From contig DLOZ01000010.1 in the NCBI GenBank assembly GCA_002479765.1, positions 104,136-168,135 of the forward strand: DNA of 64,000 nucleotides. Direction: 5' to 3'. Under the pieces are notes generated by a model, which saw only the letters and a list, made by a program, of their open reading frames with translations, was not told the origin of the DNA and did no database searches. This document shows, in pieces, positions 16,995 to 26,556 of the stretch; within the stretch, counting starts at the first letter, position 1; every line of letters starts with the position of its first letter. This DNA comes from Sphingomonadales bacterium UBA7471 (GTDB lineage: Bacteria; Pseudomonadota; Alphaproteobacteria; Sphingomonadales; Sphingomonadaceae). The translations under genes and the position numbers were made by a program.

Positions 16995-18581
16995 TTATTG
17001 CAAATCAGCCCGGACAAATTCGGCACATCTTTCCCCAATCATGATGCTGGGCGCATTTGTGTTCCCGGAAACGAGGCGCGGCATGATGCTGGCATCCGCG
17101 ACATAAAGCCCTTCGATGCCACGATATTTCAGGCGCGGGTCGACAACATCGTCCGCATTGGGCCCCATGCGGCACGTGCCGACGGGATGGTATACGGTAT
17201 CCGCGCGACTGCGGATCAGATCATCCAAGGCGGCATCGTCATTCAGATCGACAGGATGGCGATTCTTTCCACCATAAATGGCAAGCGCAGGTGCTTCGAA
17301 AATCCGGTGCATGGCGCGCACGCCGCTGCGCAATGTGACCATGTCGCGATCGTCGCTCAGAAATGCGGGGTCAATCAGCGGGGCCGCGCTTGCATCGGTT
17401 GATGCGAGGCGCACGGTGCCACGGCTTTCCGGCCGCAAGACGCAAGCATGGCAGCTGAACCCGTGGCCTTTCACTTTGGAGCGGCCATGGTCTTCCAACA
17501 TGGCGGGGACGAAATGATATTGAATGTCAGGGGCTGGCAAGCTTGCGTCCGAACGCCAAAATCCGCCTGCCTCAGCAAAACACGTGGTCATCACGCCAGT
17601 GCGCTTGCGGCGATGTTCGATAATCGCCTTGACCATCTTTACGGTGCCGGCCAGCGAATCCCCGAAAAAGTCGTCCTTTGACTGTGTTTCAAAGCTGGAG
17701 ACATAATCGATATGATCTTGCAGATCGGCACCCACGGCTTGCTTATCGTGAACGACATCCACGCCGACGCTGCGCAGATGGTCGGCCGGGCCAATGCCCG
17801 ACAGCATTAAAATTTGCGGCGATCCAAATGCGCCTGCGGACAAAATGACAGCGCCGCGTGCCTTAATCGTGCGCTTCTTGCTTCGGCCTTGGCGAATGAC
17901 AACGCCTGTGGCGCGTCCATTTTCGACGATGATCTTTTCGGTCAGTGCGCCGGTAATGACTTCCATGCGGTCGCGTGCCGGTTCGACATAGGCGCGCGCG
18001 GCGGTCCAGCGTTCGCCACCTTTTTGCGTGACCTGATACAAGCCAAAGCCGTCCTGCGTCGCGCCATTGAAATCGTTATTAATGGGCAACTGCAGCTCCG
18101 CAGCCGCTTCGATGAAGGCAAGGCTGCCCGCCTGCGGCCAGCGTTGGTCAGAAACAGACAGCGGGCCGCCTGATCCGTGAAAGGCATCAGCACCGCGTTC
18201 ATTATCTTCACAGCGTTTGAAATAGGGTAATACGTCGTCATAGGACCAGCCATCGCAACCCAGTGCGGCCCAATTGTCATAATCATATTTGTGGCCACGA
18301 ATGTAGACCATAGCGTTAATCGCGCTCGACCCACCAAGGCCTTTGCCGCGCGGTTGATATCCGGTGCGGCCATTCAGGCCCTTTTGCGGGACGGTTTCAT
18401 ATTTATAGTTCGATCCATTGCGGATGAATGGCATGAAACCAGGCGTTTTGATCAACATATTGTTGTTGGTGCCGCCGGCCTCAATCAGGCAGACCTTATA
18501 TTTGCCACCTTCCGAAAGACGGCCAGCTGCAGCGCTTCCCGCTGACCCGCCACCAATCACGATGATATCAAATTCGTCCAT
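16995..18581 (-). CDS. GMC oxidoreductase (choline/alcohol dehydrogenase family)
   Basis: FAD-dependent glucose-methanol-choline oxidoreductase of 528 residues. It shows FDIIVIGGGSAGSAAAGRLSE with Glu at CLIEAGG, the GMC signature 1 region GKGLGGSSAINAMVYIRG, signature 2 GAFGSPQILMLSGIG, and the catalytic His and Asn in YHPVGTCRMG and SGNTNAPSIMIGER. It resembles the AlkJ/BetA group of membrane-associated alcohol dehydrogenases, so a medium-chain or polyethylene-glycol-type alcohol substrate is plausible. A strong Shine-Dalgarno (GAGGAG) precedes the ATG. It is the last gene of the sterol-desaturase group. Confidence 0.9.
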   Translation of the reverse strand: MDEFDIIVIGGGSAGSAAAGRLSEGGKYKVCLIEAGGTNNNMLIKTPGFMPFIRNGSNYKYETVPQKGLNGRTGYQPRGKGLGGSSAINAMVYIRGHKYDYDNWAALGCDGWSYDDVLPYFKRCEDNERGADAFHGSGGPLSVSDQRWPQAGSLAFIEAAAELQLPINNDFNGATQDGFGLYQVTQKGGERWTAARAYVEPARDRMEVITGALTEKIIVENGRATGVVIRQGRSKKRTIKARGAVILSAGAFGSPQILMLSGIGPADHLRSVGVDVVHDKQAVGADLQDHIDYVSSFETQSKDDFFGDSLAGTVKMVKAIIEHRRKRTGVMTTCFAEAGGFWRSDASLPAPDIQYHFVPAMLEDHGRSKVKGHGFSCHACVLRPESRGTVRLASTDASAAPLIDPAFLSDDRDMVTLRSGVRAMHRIFEAPALAIYGGKNRHPVDLNDDAALDDLIRSRADTVYHPVGTCRMGPNADDVVDPRLKYRGIEGLYVADASIMPRLVSGNTNAPSIMIGERCAEFVRADLQ

Positions 18582-18647
18582 GTTGCCTGCTCCTCTAACG
18601 CCAAGGTTTAAGCGGACGGTTAAATACTGGCAAGGGTGTAAATAGCG

Positions 18648-19544
18648 CTATTCGGCCTTTGCCTCTTGCGCTTCAAGCCAGCGTGCACGGATCATGTCCG
18701 ATGTTTCGCGGCTGCCGTCGTGGCTCCACCCCGGCTCGCGCACAAGGTAGGACAATTTGTGACGCCATGGTGCCGACCAGAGGTCTTTGAATATCCCGAC
18801 CCATTCGTGAAACACGCTCCACAGCAGGTTGAAGGTTCCGAGTTGCCGGACAATCCCGTAGCGGATTTTCTCGCTTTCTACTTCTTCGGTAAAGGTCCCG
18901 AACATGCGATCCCAAATGATGAAAACACCCGCATAATTGCGGTCGAGATAGCGGGGGTTGGTCGCGTGATGCACACGATGGTGGCTTGGCGTATTCATCA
19001 CATATTCGAACCAGCGCGGGAATTTGCCAATGGCTTCGGTATGGATCCAGAATTGATAGATAAGGTTAAATGCACCCACGAAAAGCAGCATGGCCGGATG
19101 AAACCCGATGAGCGCCAAAGGAATGCGGAAGATAAAACCAAGCGCAATGAACCCGGTCCATGTCTGACGCAGCGCGGTGGAGAGATTATAATGCTGGCTT
19201 GAGTGGTGGTTTACATGGCTTGCCCAAAACCAGCGGACGCGGTGTCCGGTGCGATGCGCCCAATAATACGCCAGATCGTCCAAAACAAAGCATAAGGGCC
19301 ACGCCCACCACACCCAGCCGATCTCGAATAACCGGTTCTCATACATCCACATTGCCAGGCTGAACACCAATGCGCCGGTGAGCGCGCCTGCAACGGTGCT
19401 GCCGGTGCCGAGTGCGAGTGACGTCAAGGTGTCGCGCGGTTCATATTTCTCTGGCGCACGGCGGCGTGCCCACAGCATTTCTGCGATGATGAGGATGATG
19501 AACGCCGGAATGGCATAATCCACTGGGCTGAAAAGTTCAGGCAT
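18648..19544 (-). CDS. Sterol desaturase / fatty acid hydroxylase family membrane protein
   Basis: Membrane protein of 298 residues with about five transmembrane helices and the eight-histidine di-iron motifs of the fatty acid hydroxylase superfamily: HRTGH, then HVNHHSSQHYN, then HHRVHHATN near residue 190. These proteins insert oxygen into lipid or sterol-like substrates. The substrate here (fatty acid, hopanoid, carotenoid or glyceryl ether) is unknown. It overlaps the next gene upstream by 8 bp, and a GMC alcohol dehydrogenase follows 66 bp downstream, which could further oxidise a hydroxylated lipid. Confidence 0.88.
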   Translation of the reverse strand: MPELFSPVDYAIPAFIILIIAEMLWARRRAPEKYEPRDTLTSLALGTGSTVAGALTGALVFSLAMWMYENRLFEIGWVWWAWPLCFVLDDLAYYWAHRTGHRVRWFWASHVNHHSSQHYNLSTALRQTWTGFIALGFIFRIPLALIGFHPAMLLFVGAFNLIYQFWIHTEAIGKFPRWFEYVMNTPSHHRVHHATNPRYLDRNYAGVFIIWDRMFGTFTEEVESEKIRYGIVRQLGTFNLLWSVFHEWVGIFKDLWSAPWRHKLSYLVREPGWSHDGSRETSDMIRARWLEAQEAKAE

Positions 19545-19968
19545 GCGTATTTCCCATGTTATGCTGACCGTTGTTCAAATGCCGAAGGCCAGATGCCCAT
19601 GACGGTGCGTGTTCACCCAAATTGAGCGTAATGGTTCCAAATGTCTTCTCGCCGGTCCCTATGGTGAGAAAATTTTGGTCCAAACGCGATTCGCTGTGCC
19701 GGTCGAGCAAACGTCCAGCCCATTGCACACCGTGGCGACGGATGAGCATGTGCCGGCCCTGATCGTCACGCAGCAATGCCGCGATACCCGCTTTGTCGAT
19801 TGCGATGTCGACGGGATTGAACCCACAGAGCGTCTCTTCGGCAAGGTCACGCGCCTGCGCTTCGCTGTGGATGCGGACGTCGCCGCCCAAGCGCCAAAAC
19901 CGTGCGAGCCACGCGATAAACAAAATCGATGCAATCGACCCGGCAAGTTGCAGCAATTCTGCCATCAA
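19537..19968 (-). CDS. Hypothetical membrane-anchored protein beside the sterol desaturase
   Basis: Protein of 143 residues, not recognised as a named family. One N-terminal transmembrane helix (about 4-22) is followed by a soluble domain with alternating polar strands (LCGFNPVDIAIDKAGIAALLRD, MLIRRHGVQWAGRLL, LTIGTGEKTFGTITLNLG) and a His/Asn-rich tail. It overlaps the DUF442 gene by 4 bp at its start and the sterol desaturase by 8 bp at its end, so it is probably translated with both and may be an accessory factor for the hydroxylase. The initiator is one of two consecutive Met codons. Confidence 0.7.
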   Translation of the reverse strand: MMAELLQLAGSIASILFIAWLARFWRLGGDVRIHSEAQARDLAEETLCGFNPVDIAIDKAGIAALLRDDQGRHMLIRRHGVQWAGRLLDRHSESRLDQNFLTIGTGEKTFGTITLNLGEHAPSWASGLRHLNNGQHNMGNTHA

Positions 19969-20396
19969 GAAGCCCGTCCGCGCAACATGTCCATCATCGC
20001 CGCAACGGACGACAGATCATAGCCTGCGTCAGCAGCCTGTTCCGAAAGGACCGCGGGATGGTCGCCCTTCGCCGCGCGGGCCAATGCCCATAACAAAGTC
20101 GACCGGGTTCCCGACCGGCAATAGGCCAATATCTTGCCGTCTGCATTTTCAATGGCATCGGCCATCGCCGTGACCTGCCATTCGGCAAAGCCCGCATGCG
20201 TCACAGGAATGGCGACATAAGCGATACCGACTGCTTGCGCTGCGGCGGCGATTTCGCCGCCTGATGTCTGGTCGGCGGATTCATCTTCCGGACGGTTGTT
20301 GATGATCAACGAAATGCCCGCGGCTTTCGCCTCCGCCACGTCGGAAAGGCTGATTTGCGGCGCGGCGAAAAACGTGTCTGTCAACTTACGGAACAT
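19965..20396 (-). CDS. TIGR01244/DUF442 phosphatase-like sulfur transferase
   Basis: Protein of 143 residues with the protein-tyrosine-phosphatase-like fold of the DUF442 family (N-terminal part of BLH/Blh proteins). The opening FFAAPQISLSDVAEAKAAGISLIINNRPEDE and the catalytic loop YCRSGTRS (Cys-x5-Arg) are clear. The family is linked to sulfide oxidation or phosphatase activity. The ATG at 20396 is preferred over a TTG two codons upstream because AGGA lies 7 bases before it. First gene of the DUF442-hypothetical-sterol desaturase set (ATGA overlap). Confidence 0.84.
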   Translation of the reverse strand: MFRKLTDTFFAAPQISLSDVAEAKAAGISLIINNRPEDESADQTSGGEIAAAAQAVGIAYVAIPVTHAGFAEWQVTAMADAIENADGKILAYCRSGTRSTLLWALARAAKGDHPAVLSEQAADAGYDLSSVAAMMDMLRGRAS

Positions 20397-20502
20397 CAGC
20401 AAATCCTGTTATTTGCCGCACAAAGCGGTCATCTGCCCTTCGCCTTATTTTAATCTGTAATCGATAACAAGAATGGACCGCGCATTGGCCCGAAACGCCC
20501 CG

Positions 20503-22269
20503 CTAAAACTGCGCGATGACCGATAGGAAATCTTCGCCATAGGCTTCCAACTTACGGGCGCCGACACCGCTAATCCGGCCTAAGGCGTGGATATTGGTTG
20601 GCTTGGTCAATGCCATTTCGCGCAAAGTTGCATCGTGAAAAATGACATAAGGCGGCACGCCCACAGCTTCGGCTAGCGCGCGGCGCTTGGCACGCAGCGC
20701 CTCGAACAACGGGTTGCCAACGGGATTGTCCGGTCGACCAGCGCGGCGCTTGTTGTCCGGCTTTACGATTGCAATCTGGATATTTTGATCGCCGCGCATA
20801 ATCGCGCGGGAATCGCCAGCCAATTTCAAACCGCCATGTTCGTTGGCCACCATTGCCCCGCGTGCCTGCAAGGCGCGAGACAAGGGCTTCAGCATCGCTG
20901 CTTCTGCCTTGGATACAATTCCAAACACCGAAAGCTGGTCATGCCCCAATTGGGTGATGCGGTCATCTTTGCTGCCCGTCAGGACCTTTTCCAAATGGCC
21001 CATGCCGAACATTTGCCCGGTGCGATAGGCGGCGGACAAGAGCTTGCGTGACAGCTCGGTGGCGTCGTGGACATCGGGCGCATTCAGGCAATTGTCGCAA
21101 TTGCCGCATGATTCAGGTGGGCTTTCCCCAAAGTGACGCAGCAGCACTGCACGCCTGCAACCCGCCGTTTCTACAAGATATGACAAAGCGGCAACGCGTG
21201 CCAACTCCGCCTCGCGCCGTTCGGGGGCAAGCTCGTTCAGGCGCATGCGGGCGCGGGTGAAGTCGCCGGCGGACCACAGCATATGTGCCACCGCCGGGTC
21301 ACCATCGCGTCCGGCGCGGCCGCTTTCCTGATAATAGGATTCAATCGATTTCGGCAGACCGGCATGCACGACAAAGCGCACATCGGGCTTGTCGATACCC
21401 ATGCCAAACGCCACCGTCGCCACCATCACCATGTCTTCGGACGACACAAACTCTGCCTGCGCCCGCGCCCGTGTCTGCGGCTCCATACCGGCGTGATAGT
21501 ACAGCGCCTTGCGACCGGTTTCTGCGATTTGGGCCGCAATCTTTTCGGTGCGGTCACGGGTCTGCGCATAAACGATGCCCGCGCCTGGCAGGCTTTTCAC
21601 CAATGCAGCGATGCCGCTGTTTGGGGCGGCAGTGGCGGCATAACGTATGTTGGGCCGGTCAAAACCTGCCACCATGACGCCATCGCGCGGAATGCCCAGT
21701 TGCTCGGCAATGTCATCGCGCGTGTGGGTGTCTGCGGTTGCGGTCAGCGCAAGGCGCGGCACTTCGGCAAAGTCGTCGAGCAATGGACGCAGCAGGCGAT
21801 AGTCCGGGCGGAAATCATGCCCCCATTCGGAAACGCAATGCGCTTCATCAATGGCGAACAGCGCGATTTTGGTCTCACGCAACAGGTTGCGAAACTCTTG
21901 GCCTGACGCCCGTTCCGGCGCGACATATAACAGGTCTAATTCGCCAGCACGAAACCGGCTGATGGTTTCTGCGCGGTTGTCGTCCACCGATGTCAATGTC
22001 GCCGCACGAATGCCAACCGCGTCAGCCGCGCGCATTTGGTCATGCATCAGCGCGATGAGCGGCGAAATGACAATGCACGTGCCGTCCATGATGACCGCGG
22101 GCAATTGGTAACATAATGACTTGCCTGCACCCGTCGGCATGATGGCCAAGGTGCGTTGACCCGCAAGCACCCGCGACACCACCTGTTCCTGCTGTCCGCG
22201 AAATTCGGGAAAGCCGAAAATGCGGTGCAACACATCAGATGGGGAGGGGGACGGAGCGACGGAGGCCAT
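20503..22269 (-). CDS. recQ: ATP-dependent DNA helicase RecQ
   Basis: 3'-5' DNA helicase of 588 residues for recombination and fork repair. Motifs: Walker A MPTGAGKSLCYQ (Lys50), DEAH box AIDEAHCVSEWGHDFRPDY, motif VI QESGRAGRDG. The RecQ zinc-binding module (CRRAVLLRHFGE...CGNCDNC) follows, then the RQC winged-helix region containing GQMFGMGHLEKVLTG, and a C-terminal HRDC domain (about 515-585). Standard length and domain set for a bacterial RecQ. It stands alone, with about 80 bp on its upstream side to the ABC exporter's stop. Confidence 0.96.
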   Translation of the reverse strand: MASVAPSPSPSDVLHRIFGFPEFRGQQEQVVSRVLAGQRTLAIMPTGAGKSLCYQLPAVIMDGTCIVISPLIALMHDQMRAADAVGIRAATLTSVDDNRAETISRFRAGELDLLYVAPERASGQEFRNLLRETKIALFAIDEAHCVSEWGHDFRPDYRLLRPLLDDFAEVPRLALTATADTHTRDDIAEQLGIPRDGVMVAGFDRPNIRYAATAAPNSGIAALVKSLPGAGIVYAQTRDRTEKIAAQIAETGRKALYYHAGMEPQTRARAQAEFVSSEDMVMVATVAFGMGIDKPDVRFVVHAGLPKSIESYYQESGRAGRDGDPAVAHMLWSAGDFTRARMRLNELAPERREAELARVAALSYLVETAGCRRAVLLRHFGESPPESCGNCDNCLNAPDVHDATELSRKLLSAAYRTGQMFGMGHLEKVLTGSKDDRITQLGHDQLSVFGIVSKAEAAMLKPLSRALQARGAMVANEHGGLKLAGDSRAIMRGDQNIQIAIVKPDNKRRAGRPDNPVGNPLFEALRAKRRALAEAVGVPPYVIFHDATLREMALTKPTNIHALGRISGVGARKLEAYGEDFLSVIAQF

Positions 22270-22350
22270 GCCACGCCCTAGCGTGACTGAAGTGTCAGTG
22301 ACAGAGTGCAGTTGCCGTCAATCCAAGTCGCTTGTGGATAGTGCACGCGC

Positions 22351-24162
22351 TTATGCCTGTGGGACGGCTTCTTCTTCGGCTTCGCTTTGCTGCCTTGCCC
22401 ACATTTCGGCATAGAGGCCGCCTTTGCGCAGCAGTTCATTATGCGTCCCTTGTTCGGCAACGCGCCCAGCATCCAAAACCATGATCTGGTCGGCATCGAC
22501 GATGGTCGACAGCCGGTGGGCGATGATGATTGTCGTGCGGCGTTCCGAAATGCGGTCAAGCGTCGCCTGAATTTCGGCCTCGGTGCGGCTATCGAGCGCG
22601 CTGGTCGCTTCATCAAGGATGAGGATTGGCGGGTTTTTCAGCAAGGTCCGTGCGATAGCCACGCGCTGCTTTTCCCCGCCGGACAGTTTCAACCCGCGTT
22701 CGCCGACCTTGGCGGCATATTGCTCCGGCAGTGACTCGATAAAGCCATGAATCGATGCGCCGCGTGCGGCCTCTTCGATTTCGCTTTGGCTCGATCCCTC
22801 ACGGCCATAACCGATATTATAGCCGATGCTGTCGTTGAACAGCACGGTGTCCTGCGGCACAATGCCGATGACGCTGCGCAGGCTGGATTGCGTCACATCG
22901 CGCAGATCCTGCCCGTCGATGGTAATGCGGCCGCCGGTGATGTCGTAAAAACGGTATAGCAGCCGCGCAATGGTCGACTTGCCCGCGCCCGACGGCCCCA
23001 CCACCGCAAGCGTATGCCCGGGCTCAATTTTGAAGCTGACGCCATTCAGGATTTGCCGGTCGGGGTCATAGCCAAAACGCACATCTTCAAACGCCACCGC
23101 GCCGCCCGACACGGCCAAGGCAGGCGCACCGGGCTTATCGGTGATTTCGGCGGGTGTATCGATCAGGTCGAACATCGCGGCCATATCCGTCAGGCCTTGG
23201 CGAATGGTGCGATACACCATTCCGAGCATATCCAGCGGCCGGAACAGCTGCGCCAACAAGGTGTTGACGGTGACAACGTCGCCCGTTGTAAACTGCCCGC
23301 GCGACCAGCCCCAGACAACATAGCCCATGGCGCCGGCCATCATCACATTGGTGATCAGCGACTGCCCGATATTCAGCGCGGCCAGCGAGTTTTCCGATTT
23401 GACGGCCGCGTTCGCATAATGGTGAACCACCTCAGCATAGCGCTGCGTCTCGCGCTTTTCAGCGTTGAAATATTTGACCGTTTCATAATTGAGCAGACTA
23501 TCGACCGACTTTGCACCGGTCTGTGTATCGAGCTCGTTCATTTCCTCGCGCAATTTGTTGCGCCAGTTGGTGACGACCGCAGTATAGACGATGTAGCCCA
23601 TCACCATGATGAGCGTCGCCGCGACCATGCCCCAACCAAATTCAATCTTGAAATATGCGGAGACCAAAACAAGCTCAAGCACCGTCGGCGCGATGTTGAA
23701 CAGCAGGAAATAGAGCATGATATCGATGCTCTTCGTCCCGCGTTCGATAACCTTGGTCACCGCACCTGTCCGGCGGTTCATATGAAAACGCATCGATAGG
23801 TTATGCAAATGGCTGAACACATTTTCGGCCAAACGGCGGGTGGCGTCTTGCCCGACGCGCTCAAAAACCACGTTGCGCAGATTGTCGAACAACACGCCGC
23901 CAAAACGCCCGCCGACATATGCCGCAACTAATGCGATTGCGATCGCGACGCTGTCCTCCATGCCAGGGACCATCCGGTCGATCGCTTCGCCATAAACTAA
24001 TGCGGTGCCAACCTGGATGAACTTTGAAACAACCACCAGCAACAGCGCAAATATAATGCGTGCGCGCAGGCCATTTTCGCCCTTTGGCCATAAATATGGC
24101 AAGAACCGCCGCATCACGGCGAAATCGGGCTTGGCATCTGAACTGGGGGCTAATGGTGGCAC
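22351..24162 (-). CDS. Atm1-type ABC transporter, fused permease and ATPase
   Basis: Half-transporter of 603 residues of the ABCB7/Atm1 family. The membrane domain starts with FLPYLWPKGENGLRARI and holds six helices; the nucleotide-binding domain has Walker A GPSGAGKSTIAR, LSGGEKQRVAIAR, Walker B ILILDEATSALDS, and H-loop IIAHRLSTI. The closest characterised relative I recall is Novosphingobium NaAtm1, which exports glutathione conjugates and metallated glutathione; in mitochondria the homologue supports cytosolic Fe-S maturation. Acts as a homodimer in the inner membrane. Confidence 0.92.
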   Translation of the reverse strand: MPPLAPSSDAKPDFAVMRRFLPYLWPKGENGLRARIIFALLLVVVSKFIQVGTALVYGEAIDRMVPGMEDSVAIAIALVAAYVGGRFGGVLFDNLRNVVFERVGQDATRRLAENVFSHLHNLSMRFHMNRRTGAVTKVIERGTKSIDIMLYFLLFNIAPTVLELVLVSAYFKIEFGWGMVAATLIMVMGYIVYTAVVTNWRNKLREEMNELDTQTGAKSVDSLLNYETVKYFNAEKRETQRYAEVVHHYANAAVKSENSLAALNIGQSLITNVMMAGAMGYVVWGWSRGQFTTGDVVTVNTLLAQLFRPLDMLGMVYRTIRQGLTDMAAMFDLIDTPAEITDKPGAPALAVSGGAVAFEDVRFGYDPDRQILNGVSFKIEPGHTLAVVGPSGAGKSTIARLLYRFYDITGGRITIDGQDLRDVTQSSLRSVIGIVPQDTVLFNDSIGYNIGYGREGSSQSEIEEAARGASIHGFIESLPEQYAAKVGERGLKLSGGEKQRVAIARTLLKNPPILILDEATSALDSRTEAEIQATLDRISERRTTIIIAHRLSTIVDADQIMVLDAGRVAEQGTHNELLRKGGLYAEMWARQQSEAEEEAVPQA

Positions 24163-24203
24163 AGGGGCCGTATAATTAGATTAAGCGAAAGCGCAAACGT
24201 CCA

Positions 24204-24473
24204 TCATGCGCGCCCCGAAAGCAGCAACCATGTCGCGACCGCGTTAATAACCGTATACACCCCATAGGTCAGCGCGACCGCCACCGACCCGTCATGTGCG
24301 AAGTACAGCGCGCCCATCAGCAACGCCAGTTCAATGGCGTAGCTGCCATAGGGACTGAAATGCGGGCTGAAGTAGCGCTTGGATTCTTCAACGAAGGGAT
24401 GTCCGGATTCTGAAACTGCCTTGTGCATGGCAAAATTGGCAACGCCCATCACGAAGCAGACAATCAGCAGCAT
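24204..24473 (-). CDS. Small hypothetical membrane protein
   Basis: Protein of 89 residues, family not recognised. It has an N-terminal helix (LLIVCFVMGVANFAMHKAV), a loop with ESKRYFSPHFSPYGSYAIE, and two further hydrophobic segments, so probably three membrane spans. It lies 9 bp after the AI-2E transporter gene and 41 bp before the Atm1-like exporter, so it may share their transcript. No functional motif is visible. Confidence 0.65.
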   Translation of the reverse strand: MLLIVCFVMGVANFAMHKAVSESGHPFVEESKRYFSPHFSPYGSYAIELALLMGALYFAHDGSVAVALTYGVYTVINAVATWLLLSGRA

Positions 24474-24482
24474 AAACTTGCT

Positions 24483-25619
24483 TTATGGTCCTTCGCGGAT
24501 CGCGCGCGCTTCATTGCGTTCCGATTGCCGCTCAAGCGCGACCTTAATCATCGCGATAATGGGGTCTGCCAGTGCAAGACCCAAAATGCCAAACAAAGCG
24601 CCGAAAAGGATCTGCGCGCCAAGCACGAGCGCTGGCGCTAAATCCACCGCGCGTTTGGCGACCATTGGGACGATCAGATAGCCGTCGACCATCTGAACTA
24701 CGAAATATACAAAGACGGCATATAGACCGACATCAACACCCGCCGAAAATCCAACGAGGATGATGAGTGCGCCCGACACGATAGCGCCGATATTGGGCAA
24801 AAACGCCAACAGTCCCGTGAGTACACCCAAAAGCGCCGCCATGGGTACGCCGCCAAGGCTGAGCAATATCCATGTGCCAAAACCTTCCACCGCCATACCG
24901 AGTAACCGGCCAGCCATCAGGCGGCGCAACACGCTGCCCATTTTGGCGGCGGTGACATAGAAATGCTCGCGCTCCGCCAGAGGCAGCATCCATGCGACAC
25001 CGCGTTCATACATACGTGGTTCGGCGGCAATGAATATGGCGAGCACCAGCATCATCGCCATGTTGGTCACTGTGCCAACCACCGAAGAGACCGCGGCAGT
25101 TACGCGGCCGACCGAATTCAAAATCTGCGTACCGAAGCTTTTGACATCTTCTGCCGATATGTTGAATCCGGCAGCAGCGATGCGGTTGCCAATGGTTTCA
25201 ATCTGCGTTTCGACAATAGCCTGAAGGCTGGCAGCCTGCGCGGCAAGCTCGGACCCGGTAAATACAAATGTCCAATATATGAAACCGAATACGGCAAGGA
25301 CGACGATGGTCAAGCGGATACCGCGCGGGATCGGCAACACCCGGCCAAGCAAACGTGCGCCGCCATCAAGCATCGCCGCAAGGACAAGACCGCCCATGAT
25401 GAGCAATAATGGCTGGGCTAACCATACAAGTCCGAAAACAAGCAGCGTCATGCCAATCCAGACCGCCGCCCGTTTGATCTCGGTACGGATTATGGGGTCG
25501 TAAAGCTCTGTCGGGCCTACCTCTTCGCGAAATGCGTCTTCCTGCACCGCAGGTTTTCTGCGTGTGCGCCGCGCCTTGGCGGGTTTTGCGGTAGGGGTGT
25601 CTTTCGCGATATCATTCAC
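24483..25619 (-). CDS. AI-2E family transporter (PerM/YdiK type)
   Basis: Membrane protein of 378 residues with about eight helices in the AI-2E exporter family layout: helix pair near the N-terminus, a long amphipathic segment with the family's coiled part, then LLGVLTGLLAFLPNIGAIVSGALI and the C-terminal PALVLGAQILFGALFGILGLALADPIIA. The N-terminal 45 residues are basic, Ala/Lys/Arg-rich and cytoplasmic. The GTG at 25619 overlaps the lepB stop by 8 bp and is preferred; an ATG at 25664 would lie deeper inside lepB. The transported substrate is unknown, since family members also move ions or other small molecules. Confidence 0.82.
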   Translation of the reverse strand: MNDIAKDTPTAKPAKARRTRRKPAVQEDAFREEVGPTELYDPIIRTEIKRAAVWIGMTLLVFGLVWLAQPLLLIMGGLVLAAMLDGGARLLGRVLPIPRGIRLTIVVLAVFGFIYWTFVFTGSELAAQAASLQAIVETQIETIGNRIAAAGFNISAEDVKSFGTQILNSVGRVTAAVSSVVGTVTNMAMMLVLAIFIAAEPRMYERGVAWMLPLAEREHFYVTAAKMGSVLRRLMAGRLLGMAVEGFGTWILLSLGGVPMAALLGVLTGLLAFLPNIGAIVSGALIILVGFSAGVDVGLYAVFVYFVVQMVDGYLIVPMVAKRAVDLAPALVLGAQILFGALFGILGLALADPIIAMIKVALERQSERNEARAIREGP

Positions 25620-26556
25620 TTGAACGGACCTTTTTGGGACGTAGACTGGTGCCCGCGCGGTCACCGCGCAACGATGAAATCCACGTTGCCGGGTTTAAAC
25701 TCGTGCTGCCATCGACCGAGAAGGTAATGATTTCCGCGCGGCCGCCGATGCGGTCCCATGATACTGGGCCGCCAAGGCCGCCCAGCGCTTCGGGTACGCG
25801 GCTGTCCGAGCTATTGTCCCGGTTGTCGCCCATCAAGAACACATGGCCTGCGGGTATTTTTACAGGTTCCATGTCATCGGTCTCGCGTCTGCGGGCATCG
25901 ATGGTGTCATATTGCACGCCATTGGGCAGCGTTTCACGAATGACGGGCAAATGACATGTCATGACGCCATCATCGCCGCGCGTCAGTGCGCCCGGGAAAT
26001 CATAATCATTGCATGGATTATTGGCATCGACAGGCAAAACCAGATTGGGCTGGGTCTCTTGCTTCACGGGTTTGCCGTTCAGGAAAATCTGACCTTCGCG
26101 CAAGGCAATCGTGTCACCGGGCAGGCCAATGACGCGTTTGATCCAGTCCTGATATTTGCCCTTCGGCGTCAAAATGACAATATCGCCACGGGCCGGCATT
26201 TTCCCCCAGACCCGCGTCTCGCTCTCCGGAAGCGGGACGGCCAGCGCCTCTACTTCCTCGCGCAGCACCAGCCAGTGAAATATCGCAACCGGATTGGGAA
26301 TGGTGGGCGACACATGGCTCCAGCCATATGGATATTTGCTCACGAACAACCGGTCACCCACCAGCAATGTCGGCATCATCGATATTGACGGGATATAAAA
26401 GGGCTTTGCAATGAAGCTGTGAAACGCAAGAACGGCGATCAACAGCCAGAACATCCCTTTGATTTCCGCCCAGGCAGCCGACACCCAGCCGGGTTTTTCA
26501 GGGGTTGGGGTGGACGGGACATTGGGGTCGATAGTGTCGGTGGTCAAACTGGTCAT
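25612..26556 (-). CDS. lepB: Signal peptidase I
   Basis: Inner-membrane serine peptidase of 314 residues that removes signal peptides from exported proteins. One N-terminal transmembrane helix (about 34-52) precedes the catalytic Ser59 in PSISMMPTLLVGDRL. The general-base Lys lies in DWIKRVIGLPGD, and box E is FLMGDNRDNSSDSR. It has an acidic, Pro-rich N-terminal tail and a larger catalytic insert than E. coli would predict. The ATG at 26556 overlaps the acpS stop (ATGA); the frame extends 16 codons upstream inside acpS. Confidence 0.95.
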   Translation of the reverse strand: MTSLTTDTIDPNVPSTPTPEKPGWVSAAWAEIKGMFWLLIAVLAFHSFIAKPFYIPSISMMPTLLVGDRLFVSKYPYGWSHVSPTIPNPVAIFHWLVLREEVEALAVPLPESETRVWGKMPARGDIVILTPKGKYQDWIKRVIGLPGDTIALREGQIFLNGKPVKQETQPNLVLPVDANNPCNDYDFPGALTRGDDGVMTCHLPVIRETLPNGVQYDTIDARRRETDDMEPVKIPAGHVFLMGDNRDNSSDSRVPEALGGLGGPVSWDRIGGRAEIITFSVDGSTSLNPATWISSLRGDRAGTSLRPKKVRSSE

